Shown here in pieces: positions 9,207-17,367 of a stretch of DNA of 64,000 nt. Source of the DNA: DASWOJ01 sp964242415 (GTDB lineage Bacteria > Pseudomonadota > Alphaproteobacteria > Acetobacterales > Acetobacteraceae); assembly GCA_964242415.1 (NCBI GenBank), contig CAXTAT010000002.1:62001-126000 (forward strand), read 5' to 3'. Within the stretch, counting starts at the first letter, position 1; each line of letters opens with the position of its first letter. A program made the translations under genes and the position numbers. The notes beneath the pieces were generated by a model. It was given only the letters and a program-made list of their open reading frames with translations. It searched no databases and was not told the DNA's origin.

Positions 9207-9354
9207 CTCCCTCTCCCGCTTTGGGAGAGGGCCGGGGTGAGGAGGTCTTGCCTGCGGGCGCCGGGGATCGCCAGCGAAGCCGGGTTGCGGGGGGCTGGGG
9301 GGCTGCGCTGCAAGGCCCCCTCACCCCAGCCCTCTCCCGAAGGGAGAGAGGGAG
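9207..9354. repeat. Paired inverted repeat element, copy A
   Basis: Left half reads CTCCCTCTCCC...GGGAGAGGGCCGGGGTGAGG; right half is its near inverse, CCCTCACCCCAGCCCTCTCCC...GGGAGAGAGGGA. About 75 bp of unrelated sequence separates the halves. The same layout recurs at 15793, 24225, 26797 and 62804. The whole could fold into a long cruciform and contains smaller hairpins in each half. It occupies the 320-bp gap between dcd and the small gene at 9439; no gene is seen there. Confidence 0.8.
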
Positions 9355-9438
9355 TCCGGGCGGTCATTGCGGCGCATTCGATCGCCTTTCGCCTTTGGGG
9401 CATGGACTGGTGGCAACTGAGGTGCTTGAGCGGCGGTC

Positions 9439-9603
9439 TCAAGGCTTCCCAGCCTCGTCGTCCGGCCGCTCCCGCGCACGGGCCTGCTCCTTGCGGCGGC
9501 GCAGGTTTTCCCGCAACGCCGCTGCCTCCCGCGCCTTGCGGGCGGCGGCCTCGGCCTCGGCGCGGGGCGTGGCGGCGGGTTGCGGGCGGGGCGTGTCCGG
9601 CAT
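9439..9603 (-). CDS. Small Ala/Arg-rich basic protein, 54 residues
   Basis: ATG at 9603 opens a 54-residue frame: MPDTPRPQPAATPRAEAE, then a predicted helix rich in Ala, Arg, Glu and Lys (ARKAREAAALRENLRRRKEQ). Short proteins of this composition, with an ENLRRRKxQ-like core, recur in alphaproteobacteria, usually without assigned function. No signal peptide. It lies between dcd and the divergent fabD. The longer open frame continuing over fabD on this strand is an antisense shadow; only this C-terminal part looks real. Confidence 0.5.
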   Translation of the reverse strand: MPDTPRPQPAATPRAEAEAAARKAREAAALRENLRRRKEQARARERPDDEAGKP

Positions 9604-9739
9604 CGCGCCAGCAGGCCATCCCCGCCGCGGCGGCGTCAAGCAGTGCTGCTGCGCCCGCCACACATTTGACACACACCCGCCCGGACGCGATACCGCCGCG
9701 CCTGCGCCGCCGTGCAGGTCCCCGGGGAACCCCTGCGCC

Positions 9740-10711
9740 ATGTCCGTCCACGCCTTCATCTTCCCCGGCCAAGGCAGCCAAGCCGTCGGCATGGGCCGCG
9801 GCCTCGCCGCCGCCTTCGCCCCCGCCCGCGAGGTGTTCGGCGAGGTGGACGAGGTACTGAAGCAGAAGCTGTCCAAGCTGATGTTCGAAGGCCCCGCCGA
9901 GACCCTGACCCTCACCGAGAACACCCAGCCGGCGCTGATGGCCATGTCGCTCGCCACCCTGCGCGTGCTGGAGTCCGAGGGCGGCTTCCGGCTGGCGGAC
10001 AAGGCGGTGCTGGTGGCCGGGCACTCGCTGGGGGAGTACAGCGCGCTCGCCGCCGCTGGCAGCCTGACCCTGGCCGACACCGCCCGCCTGCTGCGCCAGC
10101 GCGGCGCGGCGATGCAGGACGCCGTGCCCGCCGGGGAGGGCGCGATGGCCGCCCTGCTCGGCGTGGAGCTTGAGCAGGCCGCGTCCATCTGCGCCGACGC
10201 CGCGGTGCTGGTGCACGAGGACGGCCGCGAGGAGCACCAGGTGGTCGAGCCTGCCAACGACAACGGCGGCGGCCAGGTCGTCATCAGCGGCCACCGCGCG
10301 GCGGTGGAGCGGGCGGTGGAGCTGGCCAAGACGCGCGGCGTGCGCCGGGCCATGCTGCTGCCGGTGTCGGCGCCGTTCCACTGCGCCCTGATGGCCCCCG
10401 CCGCCGACGTGATGCGCGACGCCCTGGGCCAGGCCGCCATGCAGGCGCCGGAGGTGCCCCTGGTCGCCAACGTCACGGCCGAGCGCGCCACCGACCCCGA
10501 CGAAATCCGCGGCCTGCTGGTGCGCCAGGTCACCGAGACCGTGCGCTGGCGGGAGGGCATCCTGGCCTGTGCCGCCATGGGGGTGGACAGCTTCCTGGAA
10601 CTCGGCGCGGGGAAGGTGCTGTCCGGCCTGATCCGCCGCATCAGCCCGGACAGCGCGGCGGCCTCGGCCGGCACCCCGGCGGAGATTGAAGCCATGCTGC
10701 GGACCCTCTAG
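9740..10711 (+). CDS. fabD: Malonyl-CoA:ACP transacylase
   Basis: Transfers malonyl from CoA to acyl carrier protein, supplying extender units for type II fatty acid synthesis. 323 residues from MSVHAFIFPGQGSQ. The nucleophile Ser96 lies in GHSLGEYSALAAAG, and the partner His lies in PVSAPFHCALM. The frame stays open well upstream, but FIFPGQGSQ fixes the start. The stop is directly followed by the fabG ATG (TAGATG), opening the operon fabD-fabG-acpP-fabF. Confidence 0.97.
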   Translation: MSVHAFIFPGQGSQAVGMGRGLAAAFAPAREVFGEVDEVLKQKLSKLMFEGPAETLTLTENTQPALMAMSLATLRVLESEGGFRLADKAVLVAGHSLGEYSALAAAGSLTLADTARLLRQRGAAMQDAVPAGEGAMAALLGVELEQAASICADAAVLVHEDGREEHQVVEPANDNGGGQVVISGHRAAVERAVELAKTRGVRRAMLLPVSAPFHCALMAPAADVMRDALGQAAMQAPEVPLVANVTAERATDPDEIRGLLVRQVTETVRWREGILACAAMGVDSFLELGAGKVLSGLIRRISPDSAAASAGTPAEIEAMLRTL

Positions 10712-11449
10712 ATGTTCCGGCTCGACGGCAAGGCGGCGCTGGTCACCGGCGCGTCCGGCGGGCTGGGCGCCGCCATCGCGCGGACCCTGCACGCCCAGGG
10801 CGCGGCGGTCGCCCTGTCCGGCACCCGGCGCGATGCGCTGGACGCGCTGGCGGCCGAACTGGGCGAACGCGCGCACGCCTGCCCGGCCGACCTGCGGGAT
10901 GCTGGGGCAGCCGACGCCCTGGTTGCCGCGGCGGAGGCGGCGTGCGGCCCGTTGCACGTCCTGGTCAACAACGCCGGGCTGACGCGGGACATGCTGGCGA
11001 TGCGGATGAAGGACGCCGACTGGGACGCCGTGCTGGACGTGGACCTGTCCGCGCCGTTCCGCCTGGCGCGCGCCGCCCTGCGCGGCATGCTGAAGCGCCG
11101 GGCCGGCCGCATCATCGGCATCAGCAGCATCGTCGGCGCGACGGGCAACCCCGGCCAGGCCAACTACGCCGCCGCCAAGGCCGGGCTGGTCGGCATGAGC
11201 AAGGCGCTGGCGCAGGAGGTCGGCAGCCGGGGCATCACCGTGAACGTGGTCGCGCCGGGCTTCGTCGAGACGCCGATGACCGACGCGCTGACCGCGGACC
11301 AGCGCGCCAGGCTGACCGCCGCCATCCCGCTCGGCCGCATGGGCCAGCCCGGCGACGTGGCCTCGGCCGTGCTGTTCTTGGCGTCCGACGAGGCCGCCTG
11401 GATCACCGGCGCGACGCTGCACGTCAACGGCGGGATGGCAATGCTCTGA
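10712..11449 (+). CDS. fabG: 3-oxoacyl-ACP reductase
   Basis: NADPH-dependent reduction of 3-oxoacyl-ACP in fatty acid elongation. 245 residues, SDR fold: TGASGGLGAAIA cofactor loop, NNAGLTRDML, catalytic Ser in GISSIVGATGNPGQ, Tyr-Lys in NYAAAKAGL, and the ending ITGATLHVNGGMAM that is standard for FabG. The NPGQANYAAAKAG block separates it from generic SDRs. It starts at the base after the fabD stop. Confidence 0.96.
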   Translation: MFRLDGKAALVTGASGGLGAAIARTLHAQGAAVALSGTRRDALDALAAELGERAHACPADLRDAGAADALVAAAEAACGPLHVLVNNAGLTRDMLAMRMKDADWDAVLDVDLSAPFRLARAALRGMLKRRAGRIIGISSIVGATGNPGQANYAAAKAGLVGMSKALAQEVGSRGITVNVVAPGFVETPMTDALTADQRARLTAAIPLGRMGQPGDVASAVLFLASDEAAWITGATLHVNGGMAML

Positions 11450-11540
11450 TGCCCCCCGCGAGCCTGCCGCAACAAGGCTGCATTGCCTTGGCGGGGCATC
11501 CGAAACCATGCTAAGCGCCCCGCTTGCTTCGTTCAGAACG

Positions 11541-11556
11541 GCCGGGTCTGCCCGGC
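11541..11556. terminator. Short GC hairpin before acpP
   Basis: GCCGGG-tctg-CCCGGC can form a 6-bp stem with a 4-base loop in the 182-bp gap between fabG and acpP. No T-run follows, so it is at best a pause or processing site. acpP is often transcribed far above its neighbours, which would fit a promoter or processing site in this gap. Confidence 0.25.
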
Positions 11557-11631
11557 TGCTAGGTGCGGGACGTTACGGTGCAACCAGCCGCGCACATGCG
11601 GGCACAGCGGCAGACAGGAACCGAGGACAAG

Positions 11632-11871
11632 ATGAGCGAGATCGCCGACAAGGTTAAGAAGATCGTGGTCGAGCACCTGGGCGTCGAGGAGGCCAAGGTA
11701 ACCCCCGAGGCGTCGTTCATCGACGACCTGGGCGCCGACAGCCTGGACACGGTCGAGCTGGTGATGGCCTTCGAGGAGGCGTTCAGCGTCGAGATCCCCG
11801 AGGACGCCGCCGAGAAGATCAGCACCGTCAAGGACGCGATCGACTTCATAGAGAAGCAGAAGGCCGCGTAG
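11632..11871 (+). CDS. acpP: Acyl carrier protein
   Basis: 79-residue acidic four-helix carrier of growing acyl chains. The phosphopantetheine site is Ser37 in GADSLDTVEL. The start MSEIADKVKKIVVEHLG is canonical; GAGGA lies a few bases upstream (ccGAGGAcaagATG). The frame is open for 23 further codons, but these do not match the family. It sits between fabG and fabF as usual. Confidence 0.98.
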   Translation: MSEIADKVKKIVVEHLGVEEAKVTPEASFIDDLGADSLDTVELVMAFEEAFSVEIPEDAAEKISTVKDAIDFIEKQKAA

Positions 11872-11888
11872 GCCCAAGGCGTCCAAGG

Positions 11889-13163
11889 ATGACAGGGGCG
11901 ATGCGGCGCGTGGTCGTGACGGGCATGGGCATCGCCTGCCCGCTCGGCCTGGGGGTGGAGCGGGTCTGGCGGCGGCTGGTGAACGGCGAAAGCGGCATCC
12001 GCGCCATCCAGTCCTTTGACACGACGGAGCTGACGGCCAAGATCGCCGGCCAGGTGCCGCTGGGGACCCGGGCCGAGGGCGGGCTGGACCTCAGCGAGTG
12101 GATTCCGATCAAGGACCAGAAGAAGATGGACCGCTTCATCCACCTCGCGGTGGTGGCGGCCAGCGAGGCGGTCGAGGACAGCGGCTGGGTGCCGCCCGAT
12201 GAGGACGAGCGCTGCGCCACCGGCGTGATGATCGGCTCCGGCATCGGCGGCCTGGGCACCATCTACGATGCGTCGGTGATGGTTTACACGGGGAAGGCGC
12301 GGCGGTTGTCGCCGTTCTTCATCCCCTCGGCGCTGATCAACCTGGCGTCCGGGCATGTCTCGATCAAGTATGGCTTCAAGGGGCCGAACCACTCGGTGGT
12401 GACGGCCTGCGCGACCGGGGTCCATGCCATCGGTGACGCGGCCCGGCTGATCGCCTGGGGCGATGCGGACGTCATGGTGGCCGGCGGGGCGGAGGGCGCG
12501 GTGAACGAGCTTGGCATGGCCGGGTTCTGTGCCAGCCGGGCGCTGTCCACCAACTTCAACGGCAACCCGACCGCGGCCAGCCGCCCATGGGATCGCGACC
12601 GCGACGGCTTCGTCATGGGCGAGGGCGCAGGGGTCGTGGTGCTTGAGGAGCTGGAGCACGCGCAGAAGCGTGGGGCCAAGATTTACGGCGAGGTCGGCGG
12701 CTATGGCATGTCCGGCGACGCCCACCACATCACCGCCCCGGCCGAGGGGCACGAGGGCGCCTACCGCGCGATGAAGGCCGCCTTCCGCAACGGCGGGATG
12801 CAGGCCGGCGATGTGCAGTACGTCAACGCCCACGGCACCAGCACCCCCCTGGGCGACGACCTGGAGCTTGAGGCGGTCGAGCGCTTCTTCGGCGACGACG
12901 CACGCGGGCTGGCCATGTCATCGACCAAGTCCGCCACCGGCCACCTGCTGGGTGCGGCCGGCGCCATCGAGGCGATCTTCTCCCTGCTCGCCATCCGCGA
13001 CGGCGTCGTGCCGCCCACGCTGAACCTGGAAAACCCGAGCCGGGAGAGCGTGATCGACCGGGTGCCGTTGCATGCGCAGGAGCGCCGGGTGGACGTGGCG
13101 CTGTCCAACAGCTTCGGTTTCGGCGGCACCAATGCCAGCATCCTGTTCAAGCGTGCCGCCTAA
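11889..13163 (+). CDS. fabF: Beta-ketoacyl-ACP synthase II
   Basis: Condensing enzyme adding malonyl-ACP to acyl-ACP. The thiolase-fold Cys-His-His triad is visible: Cys174 in VTACATGVHAIG, His in VNAHGTSTPLGD, His in KSATGHLLGAAG. The C-terminal SNSFGFGGTNAS is typical. ATG 11889 gives MTGAMRRVVVTG; the internal ATG at 11901 (MRRVVVTGMG) is the more usual family start. 17 bp after acpP, same operon. Confidence 0.97.
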   Translation: MTGAMRRVVVTGMGIACPLGLGVERVWRRLVNGESGIRAIQSFDTTELTAKIAGQVPLGTRAEGGLDLSEWIPIKDQKKMDRFIHLAVVAASEAVEDSGWVPPDEDERCATGVMIGSGIGGLGTIYDASVMVYTGKARRLSPFFIPSALINLASGHVSIKYGFKGPNHSVVTACATGVHAIGDAARLIAWGDADVMVAGGAEGAVNELGMAGFCASRALSTNFNGNPTAASRPWDRDRDGFVMGEGAGVVVLEELEHAQKRGAKIYGEVGGYGMSGDAHHITAPAEGHEGAYRAMKAAFRNGGMQAGDVQYVNAHGTSTPLGDDLELEAVERFFGDDARGLAMSSTKSATGHLLGAAGAIEAIFSLLAIRDGVVPPTLNLENPSRESVIDRVPLHAQERRVDVALSNSFGFGGTNASILFKRAA

Positions 13164-13181
13164 CGCCGGCCTGGCTGGAGC

Positions 13182-14150
13182 ATGAAGCGGGCGGCGGCTG
13201 TTGTCCTTGTCCTGCTCCTGCTGGCGGGCGGTGCGGCGTTCTATGCCCTGCGCGCCTATGACCAGCCTGGCCCGCTGCCGGCGGATCAGGCGGTCGTCGT
13301 GCCGCATGGCGGCATTGAGCAGGTGGCGGATGCGTTGGCGCAGGACGGCGTGATCGCCAGCCCGCTGCGGCTGCGGCTGGCCGTGCTCGCCACCGCTGGC
13401 GGAGGCGCGTTGCATGCCGGAGAGCTTGAGTTTCCCGCCGCCGGCAGCCTGCGCCAGGTGCTGGCCGTGCTGCGGACCGCCAAGCCGATCCAGCACCACG
13501 TCACCATCCCGGAGGGTCTGACCGCCGCCCAGGTGGCGGCCCTGCTGGACCGCACCCCGGTGCTGGAGGGCGATCCCGTGATGCCGGCGGAGGGCGGGTT
13601 GCTGCCCGAGACCTATGCGTTCGACCGCGGCACCACCCGCGCCGCCCTGGCCGAGCGCGCCGCACGCGACATGGACCGCGCCCTGGAGCGCGCCTGGGCC
13701 GCGCGCAGCCCTACCCTGCCGCTGGACAGCCCGCGCGATGCGCTGATCCTGGCCAGCATAGTCGAGCGGGAGACGGCCAAGCCGGAGGAGCGCCCGCACA
13801 TCGCCGCGGTGTTCCTGAACCGGCTGCGGATCGGCATGAGGCTGCAATCGGACCCTACGGTGGCCTACTCGGCCAGCGGCGGCTCCGGGGTGCTGAGCCA
13901 TGGGCTGACGCGGGCGGAGCTGGAACGGAACGATCCCTACAACACGTACCGGATTGGGGGCTTGCCACCGGGTCCGATCTCCATGCCGGGCCTTGCCGCG
14001 CTGCGGGCGGTGACGCAGCCGGCGCAGTCGGACGACCTGTACTTCGTGGCGGACGGCATGGGGGGCCATGTGTTCGCCCGCACGCAGGAGGAGCACCTCC
14101 GCAATGTCGCGCACTGGCGTGAAGTGGAGCGGGCGAGGCGGCAGCCGTGA
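13182..14150 (+). CDS. mltG: Endolytic murein transglycosylase MltG
   Basis: Inner-membrane lytic transglycosylase that cuts nascent glycan strands and is thought to end their polymerisation. One N-terminal membrane helix (residues about 4-22), then the LysM-like and YceG domains. The catalytic Glu lies in ASIVERETAKPEERP, with VFLNRLRIGMRLQSDPTV and NTYRIGGLPPGPI as family signatures. 322 residues, normal length. Located between fabF and yicC, a common order in proteobacteria; its stop overlaps the likely yicC GTG. Confidence 0.96.
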   Translation: MKRAAAVVLVLLLLAGGAAFYALRAYDQPGPLPADQAVVVPHGGIEQVADALAQDGVIASPLRLRLAVLATAGGGALHAGELEFPAAGSLRQVLAVLRTAKPIQHHVTIPEGLTAAQVAALLDRTPVLEGDPVMPAEGGLLPETYAFDRGTTRAALAERAARDMDRALERAWAARSPTLPLDSPRDALILASIVERETAKPEERPHIAAVFLNRLRIGMRLQSDPTVAYSASGGSGVLSHGLTRAELERNDPYNTYRIGGLPPGPISMPGLAALRAVTQPAQSDDLYFVADGMGGHVFARTQEEHLRNVAHWREVERARRQP

Positions 14151-15154
14151 TCCCGGCGGCGTCCTCGCCGGCGTTCCCGGCTGTGGCGTCCCCGGCTGTC
14201 GCATCCCCGGCTGTCGCATCCCCGGCTGTCGCATCCCCGGCTGTCACATCCATGACCGGGTTTGCCCGCACGGAGGGCGCCGCCGCCGGGCTGACCTGGG
14301 CATGGGAGCTGCGCAGCGTGAACGGGCGCGGCCTGGATGTGCGCCTGCGCCTGCCGCCGGGCTTCGACGCGCTGGAGCCGGCGCTGCGCGACGAGGCCGG
14401 CCGCGTGCTGCGCCGCGGCAACGTGAACGGCACGCTGACCGTCAAGCGCGAGGAGCGCGCCCGCCTGGCCGCCGACCCGGCCGTGCTGGACGAGCTGCTG
14501 CGCCTGGCGCTGGACCTGGCCGCCCGCATCCCCGGCGCCCCGCCGCCGCGCGCCGAGGCGCTGCTGGCCATGCCCGGCGTGCTGCGCGCGGCTGCGGTGG
14601 AGGAGGGCGTGGCACCTGCCGCCATCGCCGCCGTGCAGGCTGGCTACACCGGGGCGCTGGCCGGCCTGTGCGCAGCCAGGCTCGCGGAGGGCGCACGCCT
14701 GGCGGTCCTGCTGGGCACGCAGCTTGACGAGGTGGCGGCCCTGCATGCGAGGGCGACGGCGGAGGCGGCCGATCAGCCCGCCCTGCAGCGCGCCCGCATG
14801 ATGGACAGCCTGGCCGCCCTGCTGCGCGACCAGCCTCTGATGCGTGACCAGCCCTTGGTGCGCGACCAGCCTCGCCTGCCGGAGGACCGCATTGCCGCCG
14901 AGGTCGCGTTGCTCGCCAGCCGGTCCGACGTGCGGGAGGAGCTGGACCGGCTGACCGCGCACCTGGCCGCCGCCCGCGCCCTGCTGGCCGATGGCGCGGC
15001 GGTCGGGCGCCGGTTCGACTTCCTGGTGCAGGAGTTCGTGCGGGAGGTGAACACGCTGTGCAGCAAGTCGGCCTCGGTGCCGCTGACCGCGACCGGGCTG
15101 CGACTGAAGGCCACGGTCGAGCAGATGCGCGAGCAGGTGCAGAATGTCGAGTAG
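14147..15154 (+). CDS. yicC: YicC family endoribonuclease
   Basis: YicC/RnhA-like family protein, linked in enterobacteria to stationary-phase growth and RNA cleavage. The conserved core begins MTGFARTEG at residue 36, and the C-terminal DUF1732 block reads REVNTLCSKS then LKATVEQMREQVQNVE. Two starts are possible. GTG 14147 overlaps the mltG stop and has GAGGCGG upstream. ATG 14252 starts at the conserved core but has no visible RBS. With the first start the protein carries a 35-residue extension made largely of VASPA repeats encoded by 15-bp tandem units. A second in-frame repeat of RDQPLM-type units lies near residue 227. Confidence 0.9.
   Translation: MIPAASSPAFPAVASPAVASPAVASPAVASPAVTSMTGFARTEGAAAGLTWAWELRSVNGRGLDVRLRLPPGFDALEPALRDEAGRVLRRGNVNGTLTVKREERARLAADPAVLDELLRLALDLAARIPGAPPPRAEALLAMPGVLRAAAVEEGVAPAAIAAVQAGYTGALAGLCAARLAEGARLAVLLGTQLDEVAALHARATAEAADQPALQRARMMDSLAALLRDQPLMRDQPLVRDQPRLPEDRIAAEVALLASRSDVREELDRLTAHLAAARALLADGAAVGRRFDFLVQEFVREVNTLCSKSASVPLTATGLRLKATVEQMREQVQNVE
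14180..14254 (+). repeat. 15-bp tandem repeat at the yicC 5' end
   Basis: Five consecutive 15-bp units related to GCTGTCGCATCCCCG; units two to four (14195-14239) are identical, the first and last differ by a few bases. In the yicC frame they encode AVASP. The last unit ends in the ATG of the conserved MTGFAR core. Because the unit length is a multiple of three, copy changes would keep the frame. Confidence 0.9.
14825..14878 (+). repeat. 18-bp tandem repeat inside yicC
   Basis: Three imperfect 18-bp units encode RDQPLM, RDQPLV and RDQPRL in the middle of YicC. This is an in-frame expansion not expected in the family consensus. Confidence 0.75.
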
Positions 15155-15782
15155 GGCCGGCCTGCCCAGACGGGGAGTGTGCCTGGTGGTGGCAGCCCCG
15201 TCCGGCGCGGGAAAGAGCACGATCACCCGCGCCCTGCTCGCCAGCGAACCCGCCCTGTCGCTGTCGGTCAGCGCCACCACCCGTGCGCCCCGGCCCGGCG
15301 AGGTGGACGGTGTACATTACCATTTCGTAGACGAGACAGAATTTGTCTTGAGGAAGTTTAAGAATGAGCTTCTAGAATCGGCACAGGTGTTCGGTCGCTA
15401 CTACGGTACGCCCCGGGCACCGGTTGAGAGGGCGTTGCAGGAAGGCCAGGACGTGGTGTTCGACATCGACTGGCAGGGCTTTCGCCAGTTGCGCCAGGCG
15501 TTGCCGGCGGACGTGGTCGGCGCATTCATACTGCCGCCCTCGCTGCCGGCCCTGGAGGCCCGGCTGCGCGCACGCGCCGGGGACAGCGCAGAGCAGATCG
15601 CGCGGCGCATGGCTGCCGCCCGGGCTGAGATGTCGCACTGGGCCGAGTTCGACCATGTCGTCGTCAATGCCGACCTGGACCGGGCCATTGCCGAAGTCCG
15701 CGCCGTGCTGCACGCCGCCCGCTGCACCACCGCGCGCCAGCCGGGGATGGCGGCATTCGTGGATGGGCTGACCGGCTCCTGA
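15144..15782 (+). CDS. gmk: Guanylate kinase
   Basis: Phosphorylates GMP to GDP using ATP. P-loop APSGAGKST at about residues 18-26, the GMP-binding stretch SVSATTRAPRPGEVDGVHYHF, and the YGTPRAPVE and VVFDIDWQG blocks are all present. 212 residues, normal. The start overlaps the yicC 3' end by 11 bp. DNA around 15340-15380 is noticeably less GC-rich than the rest, but the protein there (DETEFVLRKFKNELLESA) is family-typical. Last gene of the run that starts at fabD. Confidence 0.97.
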   Translation: MSSRAGLPRRGVCLVVAAPSGAGKSTITRALLASEPALSLSVSATTRAPRPGEVDGVHYHFVDETEFVLRKFKNELLESAQVFGRYYGTPRAPVERALQEGQDVVFDIDWQGFRQLRQALPADVVGAFILPPSLPALEARLRARAGDSAEQIARRMAAARAEMSHWAEFDHVVVNADLDRAIAEVRAVLHAARCTTARQPGMAAFVDGLTGS

Positions 15783-15792
15783 TCACACTTGT

Positions 15793-15947
15793 CCCTCTCC
15801 CTCCGGGGGAGGGCCGGGGTGAGGGGATCTTCGGGCGTGATCCCCAGTCCGGGCAGCGCGATCTCGGCAATGCTGGCGGTGTTTGGCTGAGCAGGCAGGC
15901 AAGTAAGACCCCCTCACCCCGGCCCTCTCCCGAAGGGGGAGAGGGAG
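15793..15947. repeat. Paired inverted repeat element, copy B
   Basis: CCCTCTCCCTCC...GGGAGGGCCGGGGTGAGGGG on the left and CCCCCTCACCCCGGCCCTCTCCC...GGGGGAGAGGGAG on the right, separated by about 85 bp. The layout matches copy A, with a different spacer. It lies ten bases after the gmk stop and before the amino acid transporter permease, where it could act as a bidirectional transcription barrier or RNA-stabilising structure. Confidence 0.8.
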
Positions 15948-16011
15948 AAGGCGGCCCCACCTTTGACGGTCCTTGCCATGGCTGGTTAGCTCGCGCCGGG
16001 GAAACGATCCG

Positions 16012-16695
16012 GTGCCATACACCTTCCACTTCGGCGACATCTGGGCCGCCCGCGACGAGCTGTTCTGGGGCACGGCGCTGACGCTGGAGCTGTCGGCGGC
16101 GTCGATGGTGCTCAGCTTGATCGTGGCGGTGTTCGGCGCCCTTGCGCGCACCGGCGGGCCGCGCTGGCTGCAGGTGCTGGTGTCCGCCTACGTCGAGGCC
16201 ATCCGCAACACGCCGTTCCTGGTGCAGGTGTTCCTGATCTTCTTCGGCCTGCCGGCGGTCGGCGTGCGGCTGGACCCCGTGCCGTGCGCGATCATCGCCA
16301 TGGTGCTGAACGGCAGCGCCTACACGATCGAGATCATCCGCGCCGGCATCGAGAGCGTCGGTCCCGGCCAGTCCGAGGCCGCCCGCGCGCTGGGCCTGCA
16401 CCGGCTGCAGGTGTTCCGCCTGGTCGTGCTGCCGCAGGCGTTGCGCGCCGTGGTGCCGCCGCTCGGCAGTCAGTTCATCCTGCTGATGCTGAACTCCTCC
16501 ATCGTGTCGGTGATTTCGGCAGACGAGCTGACGGCGGCGGCGCAGGACATCCAGTCCCGCACCTTCCGCAGCTTCGAGGCGTATATCGTCGCCACGGCGA
16601 TCTACTTCGGGTTGTCCATGCTGTTCACCGGGGTGTTTGCCGTGGCCGGGCGCCTGGCCTTCGCCCGGCCGGCGGCGCGCTGGTGCGGACGCTGA
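16012..16695 (+). CDS. Amino acid ABC transporter permease 1
   Basis: Membrane subunit of a polar amino acid importer (His/Glu/Gln type, PF00528). Likely GTG start at 16012 with GGGGA about nine bases upstream; a longer TTG start at 15973 is possible. Membrane segments start near residue 20. EAIRNTPFLVQVFLIFFGLP is typical of HisMQ-like permeases, and the EAA loop reads GQSEAARALGLHRLQVFRLVVLPQAL. It overlaps the next permease by 13 bases. No ATPase gene is present in this cluster. Confidence 0.93.
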   Translation: MPYTFHFGDIWAARDELFWGTALTLELSAASMVLSLIVAVFGALARTGGPRWLQVLVSAYVEAIRNTPFLVQVFLIFFGLPAVGVRLDPVPCAIIAMVLNGSAYTIEIIRAGIESVGPGQSEAARALGLHRLQVFRLVVLPQALRAVVPPLGSQFILLMLNSSIVSVISADELTAAAQDIQSRTFRSFEAYIVATAIYFGLSMLFTGVFAVAGRLAFARPAARWCGR

Positions 16696-17336
16696 CCTGG
16701 AACGACCTGCTGTTCCTGCCCTATGCCGCGCGCTGGACGGTGGTGCTGTCCGCCTCCGCATTCGTCGGCGGCGGGGTGGTCGGGCTGGCCATTGCGCTCA
16801 TGCGGGTGTCGGCCGCCCGGGCGCTCCGGTGGTTCGCCGTCGGCTACATCCGGGTGTTCCAGGGGACGCCGCTGCTGCTGCAATTGTTCCTGGTGTTCTT
16901 TGGCGGGGACATGCTGGGGATCGGGCTGGGGGCGTATGCGTCGGCGGTGCTGGGACTGTCGCTCAATGCCGGAGCGTTCCTGGGGGAGATTTGGCGCGGG
17001 TCGATCCAGGCGGTGCCGCCGGGCCAGGCGGAGGCGGCGCGGGCGCTGGGGCTGGGCTATGGCGCGCGGATGCTGCGGGTGGTGGGGCCGCAGGCGCTGC
17101 GGCTGGCGACTGCGCCGACGGTGGGGTTCCTGGTCAACTTGGTGAAAAGCACCTCGCTGGCGGCGGTGATCGGCTTCGTCGAGCTGACGCGGGCCGGGCA
17201 GTTGCTGAACAACGCGACGTTCCGGCCGTTCGCGATCTTCGGCACTGTCGCGCTGATCTACTTCCTGCTTTGCTGGCCGCTGACCTTGGCCAGCCGCCAC
17301 CTGGAGCGGCGGCTGGGCCGGGCCTACAAGCAATGA
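16683..17336 (+). CDS. Amino acid ABC transporter permease 2
   Basis: Second membrane subunit; GTG start at 16683 inside the end of the first permease, giving 217 residues. Same architecture: RVFQGTPLLLQLFLVFFGG near residue 55 and EAA loop GQAEAARALGLGYGARMLRVVGPQALR. The two permeases are expected to form the heterodimeric channel fed by the binding protein at 17368. Its stop codon lies in the first unit of a 15-bp tandem duplication. Confidence 0.92.
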   Translation: MRTLTWNDLLFLPYAARWTVVLSASAFVGGGVVGLAIALMRVSAARALRWFAVGYIRVFQGTPLLLQLFLVFFGGDMLGIGLGAYASAVLGLSLNAGAFLGEIWRGSIQAVPPGQAEAARALGLGYGARMLRVVGPQALRLATAPTVGFLVNLVKSTSLAAVIGFVELTRAGQLLNNATFRPFAIFGTVALIYFLLCWPLTLASRHLERRLGRAYKQ

Positions 17337-17361
17337 ACGATCATCCAATGAACGATCATCC
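17332..17361 (+). repeat. Perfect 15-bp tandem duplication
   Basis: AATGAACGATCATCC occurs twice back to back, at 17332-17346 and 17347-17361. The first copy includes the TGA of permease 2 and the second lies in the leader of the binding-protein gene. The unit length matches the tandem repeats in yicC, rne and the hybrid kinase gene. Confidence 0.9.
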
Positions 17362-17367
17362 GGGGGG

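Noticed and set aside
9207..9354. Paired GGGAGAGGG repeats as a CRISPR-like or tandem array
   Set aside because: Copies are dispersed 10 kb apart and in inverted pairs, not a regular array with spacers; no cas genes.
9149..11509. 786-codon minus-strand frame across fabD and fabG
   Set aside because: Shadow frame; fabD and fabG have intact active sites on the plus strand.
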